Origin: Diphasiastrum complanatum
Lineage: Eukaryota > Streptophyta > Lycopodiopsida > Lycopodiales > Lycopodiaceae
Direction: 5' to 3'
Length of the DNA stretch: 64,000 nucleotides
Assembly (NCBI GenBank): GCA_029204225.1
Contig: CM055099.1
Coordinates: 59,417,010-59,481,009, forward strand
The notes below the pieces were generated by a model. The model was given only the letters and a program-made list of their open reading frames with translations. It did no database searches and had not been told where the DNA came from. This document shows positions 20,975-33,081 of this stretch, piece by piece. The position numbers and the translations under genes were made by a program. How positions within the stretch are numbered: the first letter of the stretch is position 1; each line of letters begins with the position of its first letter.

Positions 20975-21490
20975 TGCTGAATAAAAAGTATTTGCGCAGA
21001 CGAATAAGATAGTTTAAAGATAGTTATTTAGATCAGCTTTACAGAAACACAACAAGCGTCTGTAATGAACTATTGCAATTGTTTGACCAAAGAGTGATTT
21101 AAGTAATGCAGAAGAGATTGCTAGTAGACTCAAGATCACTCACACTTAGATTGCGGAGAACAGAGATTAGAGAAACTAATCTTTGATGCTCTATTCACTT
21201 CTTCAATCTCTCACAAGTACATGAAATCTCTCTCTTGGTGAGTGAGACTGAAGCATGTCTTCCATATATTTCCTACAAAACAAGCAAACACACCTCTAGA
21301 GATTACAGGTGCGTCGCTCTATTTAATAACTCTAGTTAATAGATGAGTTACAAATACATGTAAATTATACCATTAAAGGTATATTTAACTACAAGTTCAA
21401 ACTATTCTAGTGTAAAATGGCGATTCGAATCTAGTCGATTTGTGTAGGTGACTAGATTAAGGTTGTTCTAAGCATCGTTTCAGTTTTAGA
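20975..21490 (-). mobile_element. Tentative LTR of a Gypsy-type element
   Basis: On the minus strand a TATA-like TTATTAAATAGAG (about 21320) is followed by T/C-rich sequence resembling an LTR R-U5 region. No second copy, primer site or clean TG..CA ends were found. The call rests on position next to Gypsy RNase H-integrase and on composition only. Confidence 0.3.
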
Positions 21491-21494
21491 GGTC

Positions 21495-23504
21495 TTGTCC
21501 TTTAGTACAAGACAAGTCTCTAGCAGTTATATCCCGAAAAATGATATAGGCCTCTTCATAATATATAATTGTCCATCGCATATCTTCATATTAGAGTATA
21601 TATTGTCATATTCGAGTAGATATTCATTATTTAGCAAATACATGGCATCACATATCCCCCTCCTCGTCCTGGTAAACATATAATCTTCTCTCGAGAATTG
21701 TTCATTCATTAGAAAAGAATACTTTGGTGTCATTGAATAATTTTCTTTTTGAATATTCGTTAGGTCAAATGTAAAGATATTTCTTCAGTTGTTGAATATA
21801 TGACCTTCATTTGTTATTTCAGAATCAGATGTTGAGTGGGTTGATTCGAAATATGTTGGAGAAAACAATTGGATTGGCTTAAAACATCATTCACATATGA
21901 GAGCTCAGCATCACATAATCAGCAACATATACAAGAAGACTTTGGAAAAAATATTTCATGTATTCATATCGTCATGTAATTGTTGTGCAATTTTCAAATC
22001 TTTTTGACACTCGAGCAATAATAAATCTTCTTTTGTTCTTGAGTATCTGTCGATAGGTAAATTGTCATATCCTAAAAATCTTACAAGAAGTAAAGTGCCA
22101 TCAAATAGTTCTTGTACTAATTGGAAGTCTTCAAAATCCTTCAAACAAACAAGATGACAATTGTACAAACTTATACTTTACAAATAAATTTTGGACAAAA
22201 AATAATGTCTTAGCTACAAAAGTTTCGAATCGCCAATAAGTATAAGTATTGAAAGCTTTATATTCATGAGATTTGCCTCTGTCCTATAGATTGTGCTTGA
22301 TTTCCTCAAAATAACTTGAAAAATTGCACTTCCAATCAATGTATATATCGTATAGCTCTGGGTATGCCATATTAATATTCAACAAAAGACTTGCATCGTC
22401 GAATTCATCTATATTAGCACGGCCTTCTAGTATGTATACAATTTGAATTCTGCATGACGCCTCCAAAATTTTCGCTTCATATCGCTATGTTTCAAAAATT
22501 GGTACTCCTTTGTTCGCATGTACTCTAAAACATACATGGATGCAGAACCTTTGTACAATTCTACTGACTCGAATGGAAAAACTTTAAATTTATCCTAGAT
22601 TATGGCCCAACATAGACAACCCTTCTGTTTAATGCTAAGTTGGTCCCATAACCAAAGAAAATCTTCTTTTTTCGAAACGGTTAGCTAGTCCTCGAATGCA
22701 ATGCCTATTGTGTCGGGTAGCATCAAATAATCCAAATGTCATTGAAATTCAATGTTAAGATGATGTGGACTCCACTTCCAAAATCGTTCACAAAAAACTT
22801 TAAAACGTTATGCACATACCTTCGACTAATTTCTTCTTGGTCATTTTGTCTTCGACAATGCATCAGCAACGCCTTGGGAGAGAATATCCGCAGCTAGCTT
22901 CTGGTCTTCGAGCTGCTGCTTCAGGTCAGCGACCTCCTTTTGAAGATCAGAGATCTTTATGCAGGCCTTAGCATACTCCAGATGATCAACAACTCCCAAA
23001 CAATTCTAAGTTGACTGGAGCTAATTCGAAAGACTCTCAATCTTTTCAGGGCCTGCAGATATTCTTCATGTGCATCTGGCCCAGAACAGATTGTTGTCTT
23101 TGTTGATAACTCCTTCAACTCGATGAGTTCTTCTTCAACTAAGGCTTTGTCGTTCTCAAGAGGAAGAAGAAACTCGACTCGAAAGTTTTCGAGCATCTGG
23201 TCTTGAATACTTTGTAATTTAATAGGGTCAATTTGAATGGACCCAAAGCTGCTGCATATCTGAAAGGCAGTTTTGACCTTTATTCTCTTCGTTATCTCAT
23301 CTTGTAGAGTGGTCTGTAGAGTTGTCTTTTCTGCATTGGCCTTATTATTCTCAGCTTGCAAAGAATCAAAAATTTCTGCAAATTTGTAGACTTACCTGAA
23401 GTGCTTTATTGTTACCTTTATATACATCTAATTCTTGCGTTGCCTACTAGAGCATTCATCCAAGTGATTGTGTTTGTTCGAACAGCCTCTTGGTGTCTGC
23501 CTCA
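21495..23504 (-). pseudogene. Unrecognised coiled-coil protein relic
   Basis: Minus-strand coding-like sequence runs from the LTR at 23505 down to about 21495 with many stops. The front part is a long Glu/Lys/Gln-rich coiled coil (EADTKRLFEQTQSLG near 23500; the 134-codon frame 22957-23361; ISDLQKEVADLKQQLEDQKL near 22930). It is followed by Tyr/Phe-rich segments at 22284-22466, 21956-22168 and 21527-21733. The LTR at 23505 interrupts the coil, so the gene is older than that insertion. It could be Gag or an extra ORF of a Gypsy element, but no zinc knuckle is visible. Confidence 0.35.
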
Positions 23505-24336
23505 TGTGGAAATCTACAAAATAGGACCAAGAATGGATCCTAAACTGATCCACAAGAGGGATTGGATGTTAGATACAATTGATCTATCAATCTACACAAG
23601 ATTTAGATCAATCTAGATCAATTCTAGACATGAAAATCTAACAAGAACAATCATTAGTGAAGGTAAATGTACTTGCTGGTTTCACATGTGTGAAAACCTA
23701 TCAGAGTACGGACTCCAACCTGAAATCAAAGTACACTATGATAGAAACTCAAAACATTCAAAACAAATCAAGACAAATGGAGAGATTGACACAAAATTGC
23801 TTCCAAAATCAAGATTGATGTTTCATGTTGATTATGGCCAAATATGTCTCTATATATACATTTCTTGGAGCTCGAGGTACTGATCATGCATCAGATCTCA
23901 CACGTGTGAGGATGCTTTGTCATATGGTGAATCATCATGCAAAATTGACACTTGGATCAAACTTTCTATTTTGAGCACTTTTGGTCCATTTTCCTACTAT
24001 ATGGAGATCTACTTAGAAACCTTCTAGAAGTCAAAATTTGCCTACTTCAGCTTATTCCATGCGTGTGAGCAGTCCTCTACACATCGGATATGACACCTAA
24101 CCTAAGGATGTGGATCATGCAATCAATAGATTGATGCTATGTGTCATACGACTAGAAAACTAGATTTTGGCCTTTTTAGCCACTAGAACTTGAATTAAAT
24201 CATATGTACAACCTATATGATTATGGTACATGACAAGTACACTAATTTCACAAGTGGGAACTGGCTTCGCACATGTGTAATCGTTCTATATACATGGATT
24301 TGGCCTTGACCAAGCATAATTTTTGCATTTTTCACA
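23505..24336 (-). mobile_element. 3' LTR of a minus-strand Copia element
   Basis: On the minus strand the LTR starts TGTGAAAAATGC at 24336, directly after a purine-rich tract (GTTTTGAGGAG, 24337-24347), and ends TTTCCACA at 23505, giving 832 bp with TG..CA ends. The RT-RNase H of the same element follows at 24374-25258. The 5' LTR is missing. Two palindromic CACGTG-type sites lie at 23680-23695 (one base off) and 23897-23910 (perfect). Confidence 0.78.
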
Positions 24337-24373
24337 CTCCTCAAAACTCTAGCTTGGTAAATCTAGCATAGAT

Positions 24374-25258
24374 CTATCTATAACTCGAAGAGCCAATCTT
24401 AATTTTACAAATGGAGATATCTTTAGGCAATGCCTTGGTGAGTATATCAGCAATGCAATCTGATGATGAAACATGAATAAGCTTGATCTCCTTTGCTTGC
24501 ACTTTCTCCCTCACGAAATGATGTGAAATCTCAATGTGCTTTGTTCGAGCATGGAAGATTGGATTGTTTGCAAGTTGTTGAGCTGCTTGATTGTCACAAT
24601 ATATGCATGGAATGTCTTCATTCTTGATCACATGAAGCTCCTCCAAAAGCCTTTTAAGCCAAAGAACCTCCTTTGTTGTTTTTGTCATAGCTTTATACTC
24701 GGATTTTGTTGATGAAAGAGAGATGGTATCTTGTTTTTTGGAAAGCCAAGATATAGCTCCTCCACATAAGAATGTAGCAAATGCACTTATGGGTCTTCTA
24801 TCCATCTTGTCACCTACAAAACTTGAGTCCGAATATGCTCTTAAACAAATATTAGTCCTTTCATAAACTATGCCAAAGTCTTTTGTAGCCGAGATGTATC
24901 TTAACACCCTTTTGGCACTTTTCCAATGACATATTAATGGACTTTGCATGTATTAACTCAATTTGCCAACACAAAAACTAAGATCTGGTCTAGTGATGGT
25001 TAAATATATCAAGGAACCAATAAGCATTCTATAGGTAGTGATGTCCTCAAAGGATGCTTCATCACTTTCCTTAGAAACTTTTACACTTAGTTCCATGGGA
25101 GTTTCAACTCCTTTGCAATCAATCATGCCAAATTTTGCTAAGATTGATCTAGCATACTTAGATTGACATATGAAAGTAAAGTCACCACTTCTAGTGACTT
25201 CTATTCCAAGTATAATTTTAAGAAGTCCTAGATCTACCATCCTAAATTGACTAGACAA
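24374..25258 (-). pseudogene. Copia RT C-terminus and RNase H
   Basis: From 25258 leftwards: the end of RT (SQFRMVDLGLLKIILGIEV, TRPDLSFCVGKLS; frame ends 24953), then after a stop the RNase H domain at 24949-24374 with AYSDSSFVGDKMDRR, SLSSTKSEYKAM, IYCDNQAAQQLANNP and HARTKHIEISHHFVREKV. RNase H removes the RNA template during reverse transcription. Everything upstream, including YVDD, is lost at about 25262, where an unrelated plus-strand element begins. It is related to, but distinct from, the intact Copia at 32427-38857. Confidence 0.88.
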
Positions 25259-25288
25259 GAAAATTTTAGTTAGAATTAAAGTAGAATC

Positions 25289-25526
25289 ATTGTGTTACTG
25301 TACTGTGGGTCCTATCAGTTGGCCTCACCACGAGGCAAGTCGACAGGGTACGCGTCCCGCCAACGCAACCTGGGTCATGCATGGGTTGCCTAAGTGAACA
25401 ACTATATGTACAATGTAATTTCATTTTGAGAAATACAGTTGCTACGTGAGCTTGGTGTGGAGAGTGTTTTATGTCTGTGTTACTGTGTAGCATAGTCTAT
25501 GTTCCTGTTTGAAGCAAATTCTAAGT
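25289..25526 (+). mobile_element. 5' LTR remnant of a plus-strand Copia element
   Basis: The segment lies between the truncated minus-strand Copia and a primer-binding site. It holds 'tgttactgt' at both ends of the recognisable part (25294 and 25478) and a TATA-poor promoter region. The left edge is uncertain and no 3' partner was found in the window. Confidence 0.45.
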
Positions 25527-25538
25527 TGGTATCAGAGC
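25527..25538 (+). other. Retrotransposon primer-binding site
   Basis: TGGTATCAGAGC matches the initiator Met-tRNA. The 1.2 kb that follows (25539-26780) is untranslated leader without a supported gene. Confidence 0.85.
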
Positions 25539-26779
25539 CGTACAGGGAGTTTACACAATACAACATCACTGCTGAAGAGAGCTTCGGGAGAACTGTCTTC
25601 TGAGAGTTCGGGGTTTACGGCGGGTTGAAGACAGAAGGAGAAGCACTGGTGCAGAGAGTTTAGCACACAGAAGCTTGGTGAGCTTGAGATTGTGTAAGGA
25701 TTCAGAGACAAGAGTTGTCGGCTGAATCAGAACCTCAACAAACATAATTTTGAAATTTTGAAAGAAGGCTACTTGGTGTTTGCAGTTAGTTTGCATTCAA
25801 TCGGACACCATTTGACAAACAGATTGAAGCATCAACTTTCCAGCAGTAGGGCGACCTCAGAGGAAGAGGATAAGCCTGTCAGAAGACTGTGAATAGGAAG
25901 CCAAGAGTAGTTTTCTGAGAAAAACCCTGGCCTAGGGTTTGAAATCTCAAGAAAGCGGATTTCTCTCCATTCTGAATCTTTTTGGAAGCTGTGAAGTTCT
26001 AGAGGAGGGCACCCTAGCAGTGCGAATCAGACCTGAGAAGGTCGTGGCTGGTCGTGGAACGTGAGAGTGCTAGGTCGATTCTTTGAGGGCAGCCATAGCT
26101 ACAACCCGTGGAAGAGAGAGAGATGGAGGAGGTCGCGGGCCTGCTTGCGCTAGGAACCAAGAGAAACATGTAGCATTTTGAAGTGGACAGCGTTTGCAAG
26201 AGCTTCCATCAGTGCACAAAAGTGTTCAGAACCGTCGGATTGAGGAGATTGTGTATCCACGGTGGGGATTGTGTACAAGGAGGGCCGCTGGATTGAAACC
26301 CATTGTTGGATTTAAGGGCAGAGAAGTGCAAGGGGCACTTCATTTTCCTTAAAAAATTTCATACTGAAATTGGAGTTGGGTCCCTTCACAAGTGAAGTGT
26401 GAAGTTTCTTCAAGGTGAAGAAACAGTTCAAAAACAAAAAAAAATTCTTATTTTTGGGTCCTTTGCCCATTTTGACCCAAACGAAAGGCTATAACCCCCA
26501 AACGAAGGGCACCCATACTGTACTTGCAAGTACGGTACATTAAAACAGAGTGATTGCAGCGAAGAAAGTGTTCAGAGTGCACCAAAAGTGATTTCATCAT
26601 TCCATTGGGCACATAATTGGGAGTTGACGACTGAGTGCATTTCAGAAGGCGACGCCGATTTGGCTTTCAATTTGGTGGAAAAGCGGGGAATGTCCTGGTA
26701 AGGAAAAAAGTGCAGGTCATTATTTTTAACTTTTGACATCATAGTTGGCCTCAACATACTACTTTTAGCCTACGACAGA

Positions 26780-29690
26780 AGTTTCAAGCCGTTTTGCGAT
26801 GACAAACATGAGAGAGTCCATTTTGAGTGAGTAGCAAATTGGACGGGATTTCCAACTATGCAGTGTGGAAATTTAAAATGAAAAACATACTGATGGAGAA
26901 AGACATGTGGGAAGTCGTCACAAGTGATGAGTGAAGGCCGCCAAATGAAAAAGATATCAAAGTCTTCGAACAAAAGATGAGGAAAGCTTTGAACTTCATT
27001 AACTTGTCATTGAAGGATCACATCATTACCCACATTTGTGATGTTGTTACACCCAGACAGGCATGGGATGTGCTAAAGGAGCAGTTCGAGACTTTAAATC
27101 TGTCAAGAATCATGTTTTTGAAGTCAAAGCTGAATAGTGCCCAAATGGAACAAGGAGAGCACATTTAGACGTACATGACCAGAATCAAGACAATGAGGGA
27201 TGAACTGCATTCTATTGGTGAGCGCATACGTGATGTGGAGCTGGTGCACAATGCATTGTGCGGCATTTAAGAACCCTATCAGATGTTTGTGAGCGGAATA
27301 GCATCAAGAGAAAGATTGCCAACCTTTGACGAGCTCATAGGAATCTTGATGCAAGAAGAGCAACGACGAGAAATGGTGAAAGCTAGACGTCAAAATACTG
27401 ACGTTCAGGCACTTGCGACACACCAAAAACAAGGCAAGGACAAGGGCAAGAAGAAGTCTAAACAGCAATTTGCCAAGACTCAGGAGGATGAGGGATCTTT
27501 CAGTAAGACCAAGAAGAAAGACAAGTGCTTCCATTGTGGTAAAAAGGGCCATTGGAAGAGTGAATGTCACAAATTCTTGACGGAACAAGACAAGGGAAAA
27601 CCAAAGCAAGCAGGTAATCTTGTCGATGAGGGTGAGATTGAAGACTCTAGCATCTTCATATTTGCATTGTCATCTGATCAAGATGATCAAGTGTGTTATA
27701 TTGACTTGGGAGCCACAAGACACATGACAGGTAACAAGAATTGGTTTAGTAGCTTGAAAGTGTTGGATAATGGAACATCCGTTTCACAAGCAAATGGTGA
27801 TGTGTGCAAGATCAACGGGATAGGCACCATTTCAATCCAACTACCTGATGGCAAAAGCAGGATGATGAGAAAGTACTTTACGTACCGAGTTTGAAGAAAA
27901 ATCTACTTTCTATTGGAGTCATTACTGATCAAATGTTGAAAGTAGAATTTATCCATGATCGTTGCTTTGTGAAGGATGTGAACCAAAAGTTCAAAGTTTT
28001 TGCAGATGGAGTAAGGGAGCCAATACAAAATTGTACAGGGAATGCTACAATGAAGGGGCAACATAGACCTGTATCGTCCATTCCATCGCAAACTGAGTTG
28101 TGGCATAAGAGACTTGGTCACTTGAACTTAGGAAGCCTCAGTTTGATGAGAAAATTGGAGATGGTAACAAGATTGCCTAGTATAGAAGACCACATGAAAT
28201 CGATGTGCGAATCATGTTTACATGGAAAGCAGCATCGAGAGAAGTCCAATAAATGTGGTGTTGCAAGGGCAAAGAGCATCCTAGATTTGATCCACACAAA
28301 TTTATGTGGGCCTATGAGGACCATGTCCTTAGGTAAAGCCTCCTATTTCATGACCTTTATTGATGATATGTCACATAAGACGTGGATCTACTTCTTGAAG
28401 AAGAAATCGGATGCATTTGACAATTTCAAGAGCTTCAAAACATTGGTCAAAAATCAAACAGGTAGGAAGATCAAAGTCCTAAGATCAGATAGTGGAGGTG
28501 AGTACAAGTCTAATGACTTCAATGATCTTTGTGATCAATGTGGGATTAAAAGACAATTTATGCAAGCTCATACTCCTGCTCTAAATGGTGTAACTGAGCG
28601 CAAGAATCGTACGATTGTGGAAAGTGCCAGATCTATGCTAGCTTAGATGAAACTACCAAAAGATTTTTGGTCAGAAGCATGTAGTACGGCAGTCTATCTT
28701 CAAAATAGAAGTCCTACCATTGCCATACCAAAGATAACACCTGAGGAAGCATTCACAAAGAAGAAGCCAAAGGTGAACCACTTGCGAATCTTTGGATGTA
28801 AGGCCTTTGTACACATTTCTAAGGAAGAGAAATGTAAACTTGATGTAAAAGCTATCAAGTGTATATTCCTAGGATATGATGATCGTGTGAAAGGCTATAG
28901 ATGTTTTGATCCATTGAAAAACAAAATCCATGTAAGTCGTGATGTTATCTTTGATGAATCCAAGATGTATGAAGATGAGGATGCTAAGAAGATAGACACA
29001 TCCAGTGGAAAATATGGTATAATAAGGATACATCCTGATGATGATCCATTCATTGACCTTCCAAGTGATGAACATGAGGATACATCTCAAGATACTACTA
29101 CCCAACCTCTAGAGACAGGTTGGAGAGGTAGATACAAACCTTTTGGTGCAAGAAGGATTGAAGTTGCAGGTGACAATTGCAAGGAGAAGGATGTGTCGTG
29201 GGATACATTTTCACCAAGAAGCCGATCACCTGACAGGGAGCTCCCTTAATGGTTTGAGAGATTGTTGGAGAGCCGCGACATGAATGACTTTCCAGGATCA
29301 TCTAGCCAGGGAGAGCTACGAAGATCAACAAGAGAGAAGACACAACCTGAAAGGTATGAAGCAAATTATGCTCTCTTATCTAGCATTATTTAAAGCAAAG
29401 AACCTTTGACTTATGGTGAAGCAAAGGATGATGACATTTGGGTCAAGGCCATGGGAGAGGAGATGGAGTCAATTGCTAAGCATAGCACATGGGACTTAGT
29501 AGAAGCACCAGTTGGCAAGAAACCCATTGGCTGCAAATGGGTATACCGGACTAAGTACAATCTAGATGGAAGGGTAGCAAAGCACAAGGCAAGATTGGTG
29601 ATCAAAGGGTATGCACAAAGTATAAAGGCATTGACTATGAGGAGACCTTTGTGCAAGTATATAAGTGGAATACTCATAGGCAATCTCATT
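26780..29690 (+). pseudogene. Copia Gag-Pol relic
   Basis: Domains in order: Gag of the UBN2 type (26900-27450, several stops); zinc knuckle CFHCGKKGHWKSEC (27527-27568); protease with YIDLGATRHMT (about 27700), where the catalytic D-S/T-G is D-L-G; pre-integrase ELWHKRLGHLNLGSL (28095); integrase with HTNLCGPM (first catalytic Asp replaced by Asn), LRSDSGGEY and TERKNRTI (28290-28620); its C-terminal part at 28647-29249; then RT start PIGCKWVYRTKYNLDGRV and KARLVIKGYAQ (29520-29620). A frameshift follows and the element stops at about 29690. At least five stops or frameshifts break it. RT motif A, YVDD, RNase H and the 3' LTR are absent. Confidence 0.9.
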
Positions 29691-29815
29691 GGGAAGATTA
29701 CACATTCCTCTGATCAAGTTTGCATACAATAGTAGAAAGCAATTTGCTATAGGTTACAATATATTTATGCTTATGTATAGTTTTTAGCCTAGATCTCCAA
29801 TTAATGTGGAGACAA
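29690..29815 (+). pseudogene. Chromovirus-type integrase scrap
   Basis: After HWEDYTF and a one-base frameshift the sequence encodes PLIKFAYNSRKQFAIGYN then FMLMYSF and, after a stop, PRSPINVE. This is the end of a Gypsy integrase core, homologous to LPLIEFAYNSSKHSAT at 47340-47395. About 40 codons are left between the Copia relic and the Gag of Gypsy-1. Confidence 0.6.
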
Positions 29816-30933
29816 AATCTGTTAAAATCCATAAGGTTGCGGATTCCTGCATATTTATGGAAGACCCTTTCCTACTTTTAAGTAGAGTTAAAATGGGAAA
29901 GCGGGAAATGGTTCAAGATTACATCGAAAGGGTGAAACATCTCAGATCTGAATGCGAACCTGAGCTGATTAATGAAAATGCCATGATTATGTGGTTTTTG
30001 TCAGTTCTACCTAAATGGATCAGACGTGAGCTGAAACGTCATAATGAGTACGCACTTTTGCAAAATGCTATAGACGATGCAATTCGGGAGGAGGATGAAG
30101 ATTCAGATGATGAGCCAAATGTCAGTATGTTGCCTTATATAGTAGGGCAGACTACTATGACATCCACCACTATTGCATCAATGAATGCCAATGCTACTAC
30201 AGAAATGATGCTCAATGAGTTTGAGAAACTTGGGAAGACCCAGCAAAAATAGATGGAAAAGTTGCAGTTGCAAATTGATGAGAAGATCAAAGCATTGGAA
30301 AATCTCCACGGAGAAGCAAACAAGAAACCTGAGAAGGTTGCAAAGACTTTTCCTACCAGGAAAAATATCTGGTGTTCTATTTGTACAGAAAATCACACAG
30401 TGAACGAGTGTCCTCAATTGAAAAAATGAATGGAAATCAGCGTTTGCCATCTATGTAATTCACCTGACCATGAGACTGCTTTTTGCAACTTCAACCCTCG
30501 GATAATTCAGCAATGGTATGCCCAGATGGGATATCGAGAACCACAATATGGAGGAAATTCAACAGCAAGACTGCGACAATCTACTCTTGGATACTTGGAA
30601 TGTTTAGCTTTGCCAGCCCCACCAAAACACTCCGCTCCTCTTGCCAATTTGATGGAACCAGAACCTTACGGAAGTGTTGAGCAATGGAACTATGGTAATG
30701 ATCAGGAAAGTGGATCTTCAGAACAGTATGCCATTTATGCTGCCGCTCAACAACAAGCCTCGAGAAGTTGGACCAGAGCACCACTTGGATGCTTTGCATG
30801 TGAAGAAAATCATAGAGCTGCAGAATGCCCAAATAAAGGAAAATTTGTACCATTCTGTCGTGATTGTGGATATGGGCATTGCTATAAGGACTGTCCAGCA
30901 AGACCGAAGCCACACCAGCTTAAGCACCTGTAA
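29816..30933 (+). pseudogene. Gypsy-1 Gag with four zinc knuckles
   Basis: The first part (to 30252) is a Gag capsid-like domain with VKMGKREMVQDYIERV and MIMWFLSVLPKWIR. Stops at 30250 and 30427 divide it. Then come four Cys/His knuckles: CSICTENHTVNEC, CHLCNSPDHETAFC (30430 frame), CFACEENHRAAEC and CRDCGYGHCYKDC. Three have CX2CX3HX4C spacing and one CX2CX4HX4C. Zinc knuckles package genomic RNA in virus-like particles; most plant Gypsy Gags carry one or two. The frame from 30430 ends at 30933, just before the protease frame. Confidence 0.8.
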
Positions 30934-30986
30934 ATTTGATAACAATTAAGCAAGGATCAGTAGCTTAGAATAAACCAAGTGCACCC

Positions 30987-31820
30987 TTGATGGTGGTCAC
31001 CAGAGCACAAAAGCAAAAAGAACCAGTAGTGGATCTAGTACCTGCTGATTCTATACCATTGAACGATACACCAACAACATCGGGAGTCTGTCCAAATCTT
31101 AATGTAGAAAAACGAAGATATCAGGATATGAGACAATGGATTAAACATCTGCAAAAAGAAGAGGAACTTGAAGCTGCTAAAGTAACAGCTGAAATTCGGT
31201 CTTCACCATTGCAGCCTCCAAGAAATTTACGTATGGATATGAATGATCAATTACATCATCATGAAGAACCCTTCAAGATGACTGAACCGGAAGCACCGCA
31301 TACAGAATTACTCACGAACATTTTGTCTAGCAAGATCAATATTTCATTGGGAGAGTTCCTAAAGTTGGTGCCAAAAGAAAAAGAAGTCTTAGTGCAAAAG
31401 TTAGCTCAAGAAGAACCAGAAGTCCATCAGAAGCCACTTTTTTGTGCTGGATTTAAAGAATCTAACGATGTTGGAGCCGCTTGGGAAAGTGAACAAAAGA
31501 ATATCACTCTGCCAATACAACATAGACAATTTTCTAAAGAAGCAACCGTGATAGATGGCGGTTCAGGAGTTAACCTGATTTCTACAAGGTTATGTGCAAA
31601 ATGGGGCCTTACAAAGATCAAACCTACTACTTTTGCTATTAAGCTAACTGATCAAACGACAGTTTGTCCACAAGGAATGGTGGAAGATATACCTGTCAGG
31701 TTTGTAGGAGTACAGTTCGTCATTACTTTCGTCGTGATAGACTTACCAGAAGCGCCAAATGTCTACCAAGTTCTATTAGGACGTCCATGGTTACGAGTTG
31801 CACAAGTAATTCATAACTAG
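30987..31820 (+). CDS. Gypsy-1 aspartic protease region
   Basis: An unbroken 277-codon frame. The N-terminal 180 residues are charged linker. Residues about 188-197 give the retropepsin active site as VIDGGSGVNLIS (D-G-G in place of D-S/T-G). It is followed by the typical flap and core ending in YQVLLGRPWL near residue 265. Retropepsin cleaves the Gag-Pol polyprotein. Homologous D-G-G-S forms occur in some plant Gypsy lineages, so the change need not inactivate it. It ends in TAG at 31818-31820, then continues as the linker at 31884-32426. Confidence 0.75.
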   Translation: MMVVTRAQKQKEPVVDLVPADSIPLNDTPTTSGVCPNLNVEKRRYQDMRQWIKHLQKEEELEAAKVTAEIRSSPLQPPRNLRMDMNDQLHHHEEPFKMTEPEAPHTELLTNILSSKINISLGEFLKLVPKEKEVLVQKLAQEEPEVHQKPLFCAGFKESNDVGAAWESEQKNITLPIQHRQFSKEATVIDGGSGVNLISTRLCAKWGLTKIKPTTFAIKLTDQTTVCPQGMVEDIPVRFVGVQFVITFVVIDLPEAPNVYQVLLGRPWLRVAQVIHN

Positions 31821-32426
31821 GGCACTGGAAAAATCACTTTTAAAAATCGTGAATGTGCATCTACAACTTGGACTATCAAACCAGTGGTTCAAAAAGAAGA
31901 TGATGATTCATCAACAACGGATCACACTTGTGATCGACCAGAGAAAAAATTGGGAGTTCACTACGATTCTGAAACGGATACTGTGAATTGGAATGAAGCT
32001 CTTGCAACAATTGATTGTATAGCAGGATATATGTGTCAACAAGATATTCAATCAGAGTTGAGCGAGATTTCCTTATTAGATCAAACTTTGGATACACTTA
32101 TCACGTTTCCACTAAATGTGCTGAATGTAGTCTGGATATCAACATAACCTATACCAGATCCAATTGAGGATGATCTCATACCAGTGAGCCATGCCTTGAC
32201 TTATGATGGCAATGCAGAACTTACGGATGAGCAAATTTTAAATCATATGGATCCGACCAGATTTGGAGTGCGTAATGTTCCTGATGAACCAACAATCAAA
32301 CCTCCCAAAGCAGTTATATTGAAGGGAGACATGTTCGATGACGAAGAAACAAGCTAAGCAACATTATAATACGGTCCTGAAATGAGAAAATCCCCCTCGG
32401 AAGAATGATTCAAAGGAAGTGCCACC
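31821..32426 (+). pseudogene. Gypsy-1 protease-RT linker, left of the Copia insertion
   Basis: The frame 31884-32147 contains NWNEALATIDCIAGYMCQQD, matching NWSHSLATIDCVNADYC of Gypsy-2 (near 59925), so it is the same linker of the same lineage. Stops follow. At 32426 the sequence is cut by the Copia element and resumes at 38863 after the duplicated CCACC. Confidence 0.7.
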
Positions 32427-33081
32427 TGTGAAAAATACAGATCCTAAGTGGATCTAAACTCCAAGATCATTGGCTTGAATGCTTGCACTCCAAACTACAT
32501 AAGCTAGGAATTGGCAACACATTCTATGCTACCTAGAATGCAAAGAACTTGATCAAAAAGCATTTATCACAAATGGAAACTTCCATAAACATCAAGTGCG
32601 GCCCAAAATAGCATTATTTAGTCCATAATACATCAGCCTACCACTTTTGGAAAGCACCTAAGATCATACACAATAGCTTGAAGACAATACACACAACAAT
32701 GCTCTCAATGGAGGAAGAAACAATGACAATGATCTATTGATCTCAATGAAGCATACAAAAGGTTTCTCCAACCTGTTCTCCACGACTTCCCTACTATTTA
32801 TGGATGAGGAAGATGACTCTCTCTCCTCTCTCTAGAAGGTACTTGACCCTAGATATTCCCTATATAGGAAAAATAGCTAAAAATGGCTTATATGACCAAA
32901 ATACATCAAAATGGTCTCATTTTGAAGGGTATGAAGTTTGACACTTCATCATACTGAAAAAATACAGTAAATAAAAACATTGTGGCCTGGTTCACACGTG
33001 TGAAACTCCAGAACCAAAACTATTTACAATTTTAGCCAATTTAGGCCTCAAACTAGCTAGGAAATGTTGACAATTTTCACA
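32427..33081 (-). repeat. 3' LTR of the Copia element
   Basis: Starts TGTGAAAATTG at 33081 on the minus strand and ends TTTTTCACA at 32427. TATA-like sequence lies at about 32793-32801 (CATAAATAG on the minus strand). It contains the perfect palindrome TTCACACGTGTGAA at 32991-33004. Confidence 0.95.
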
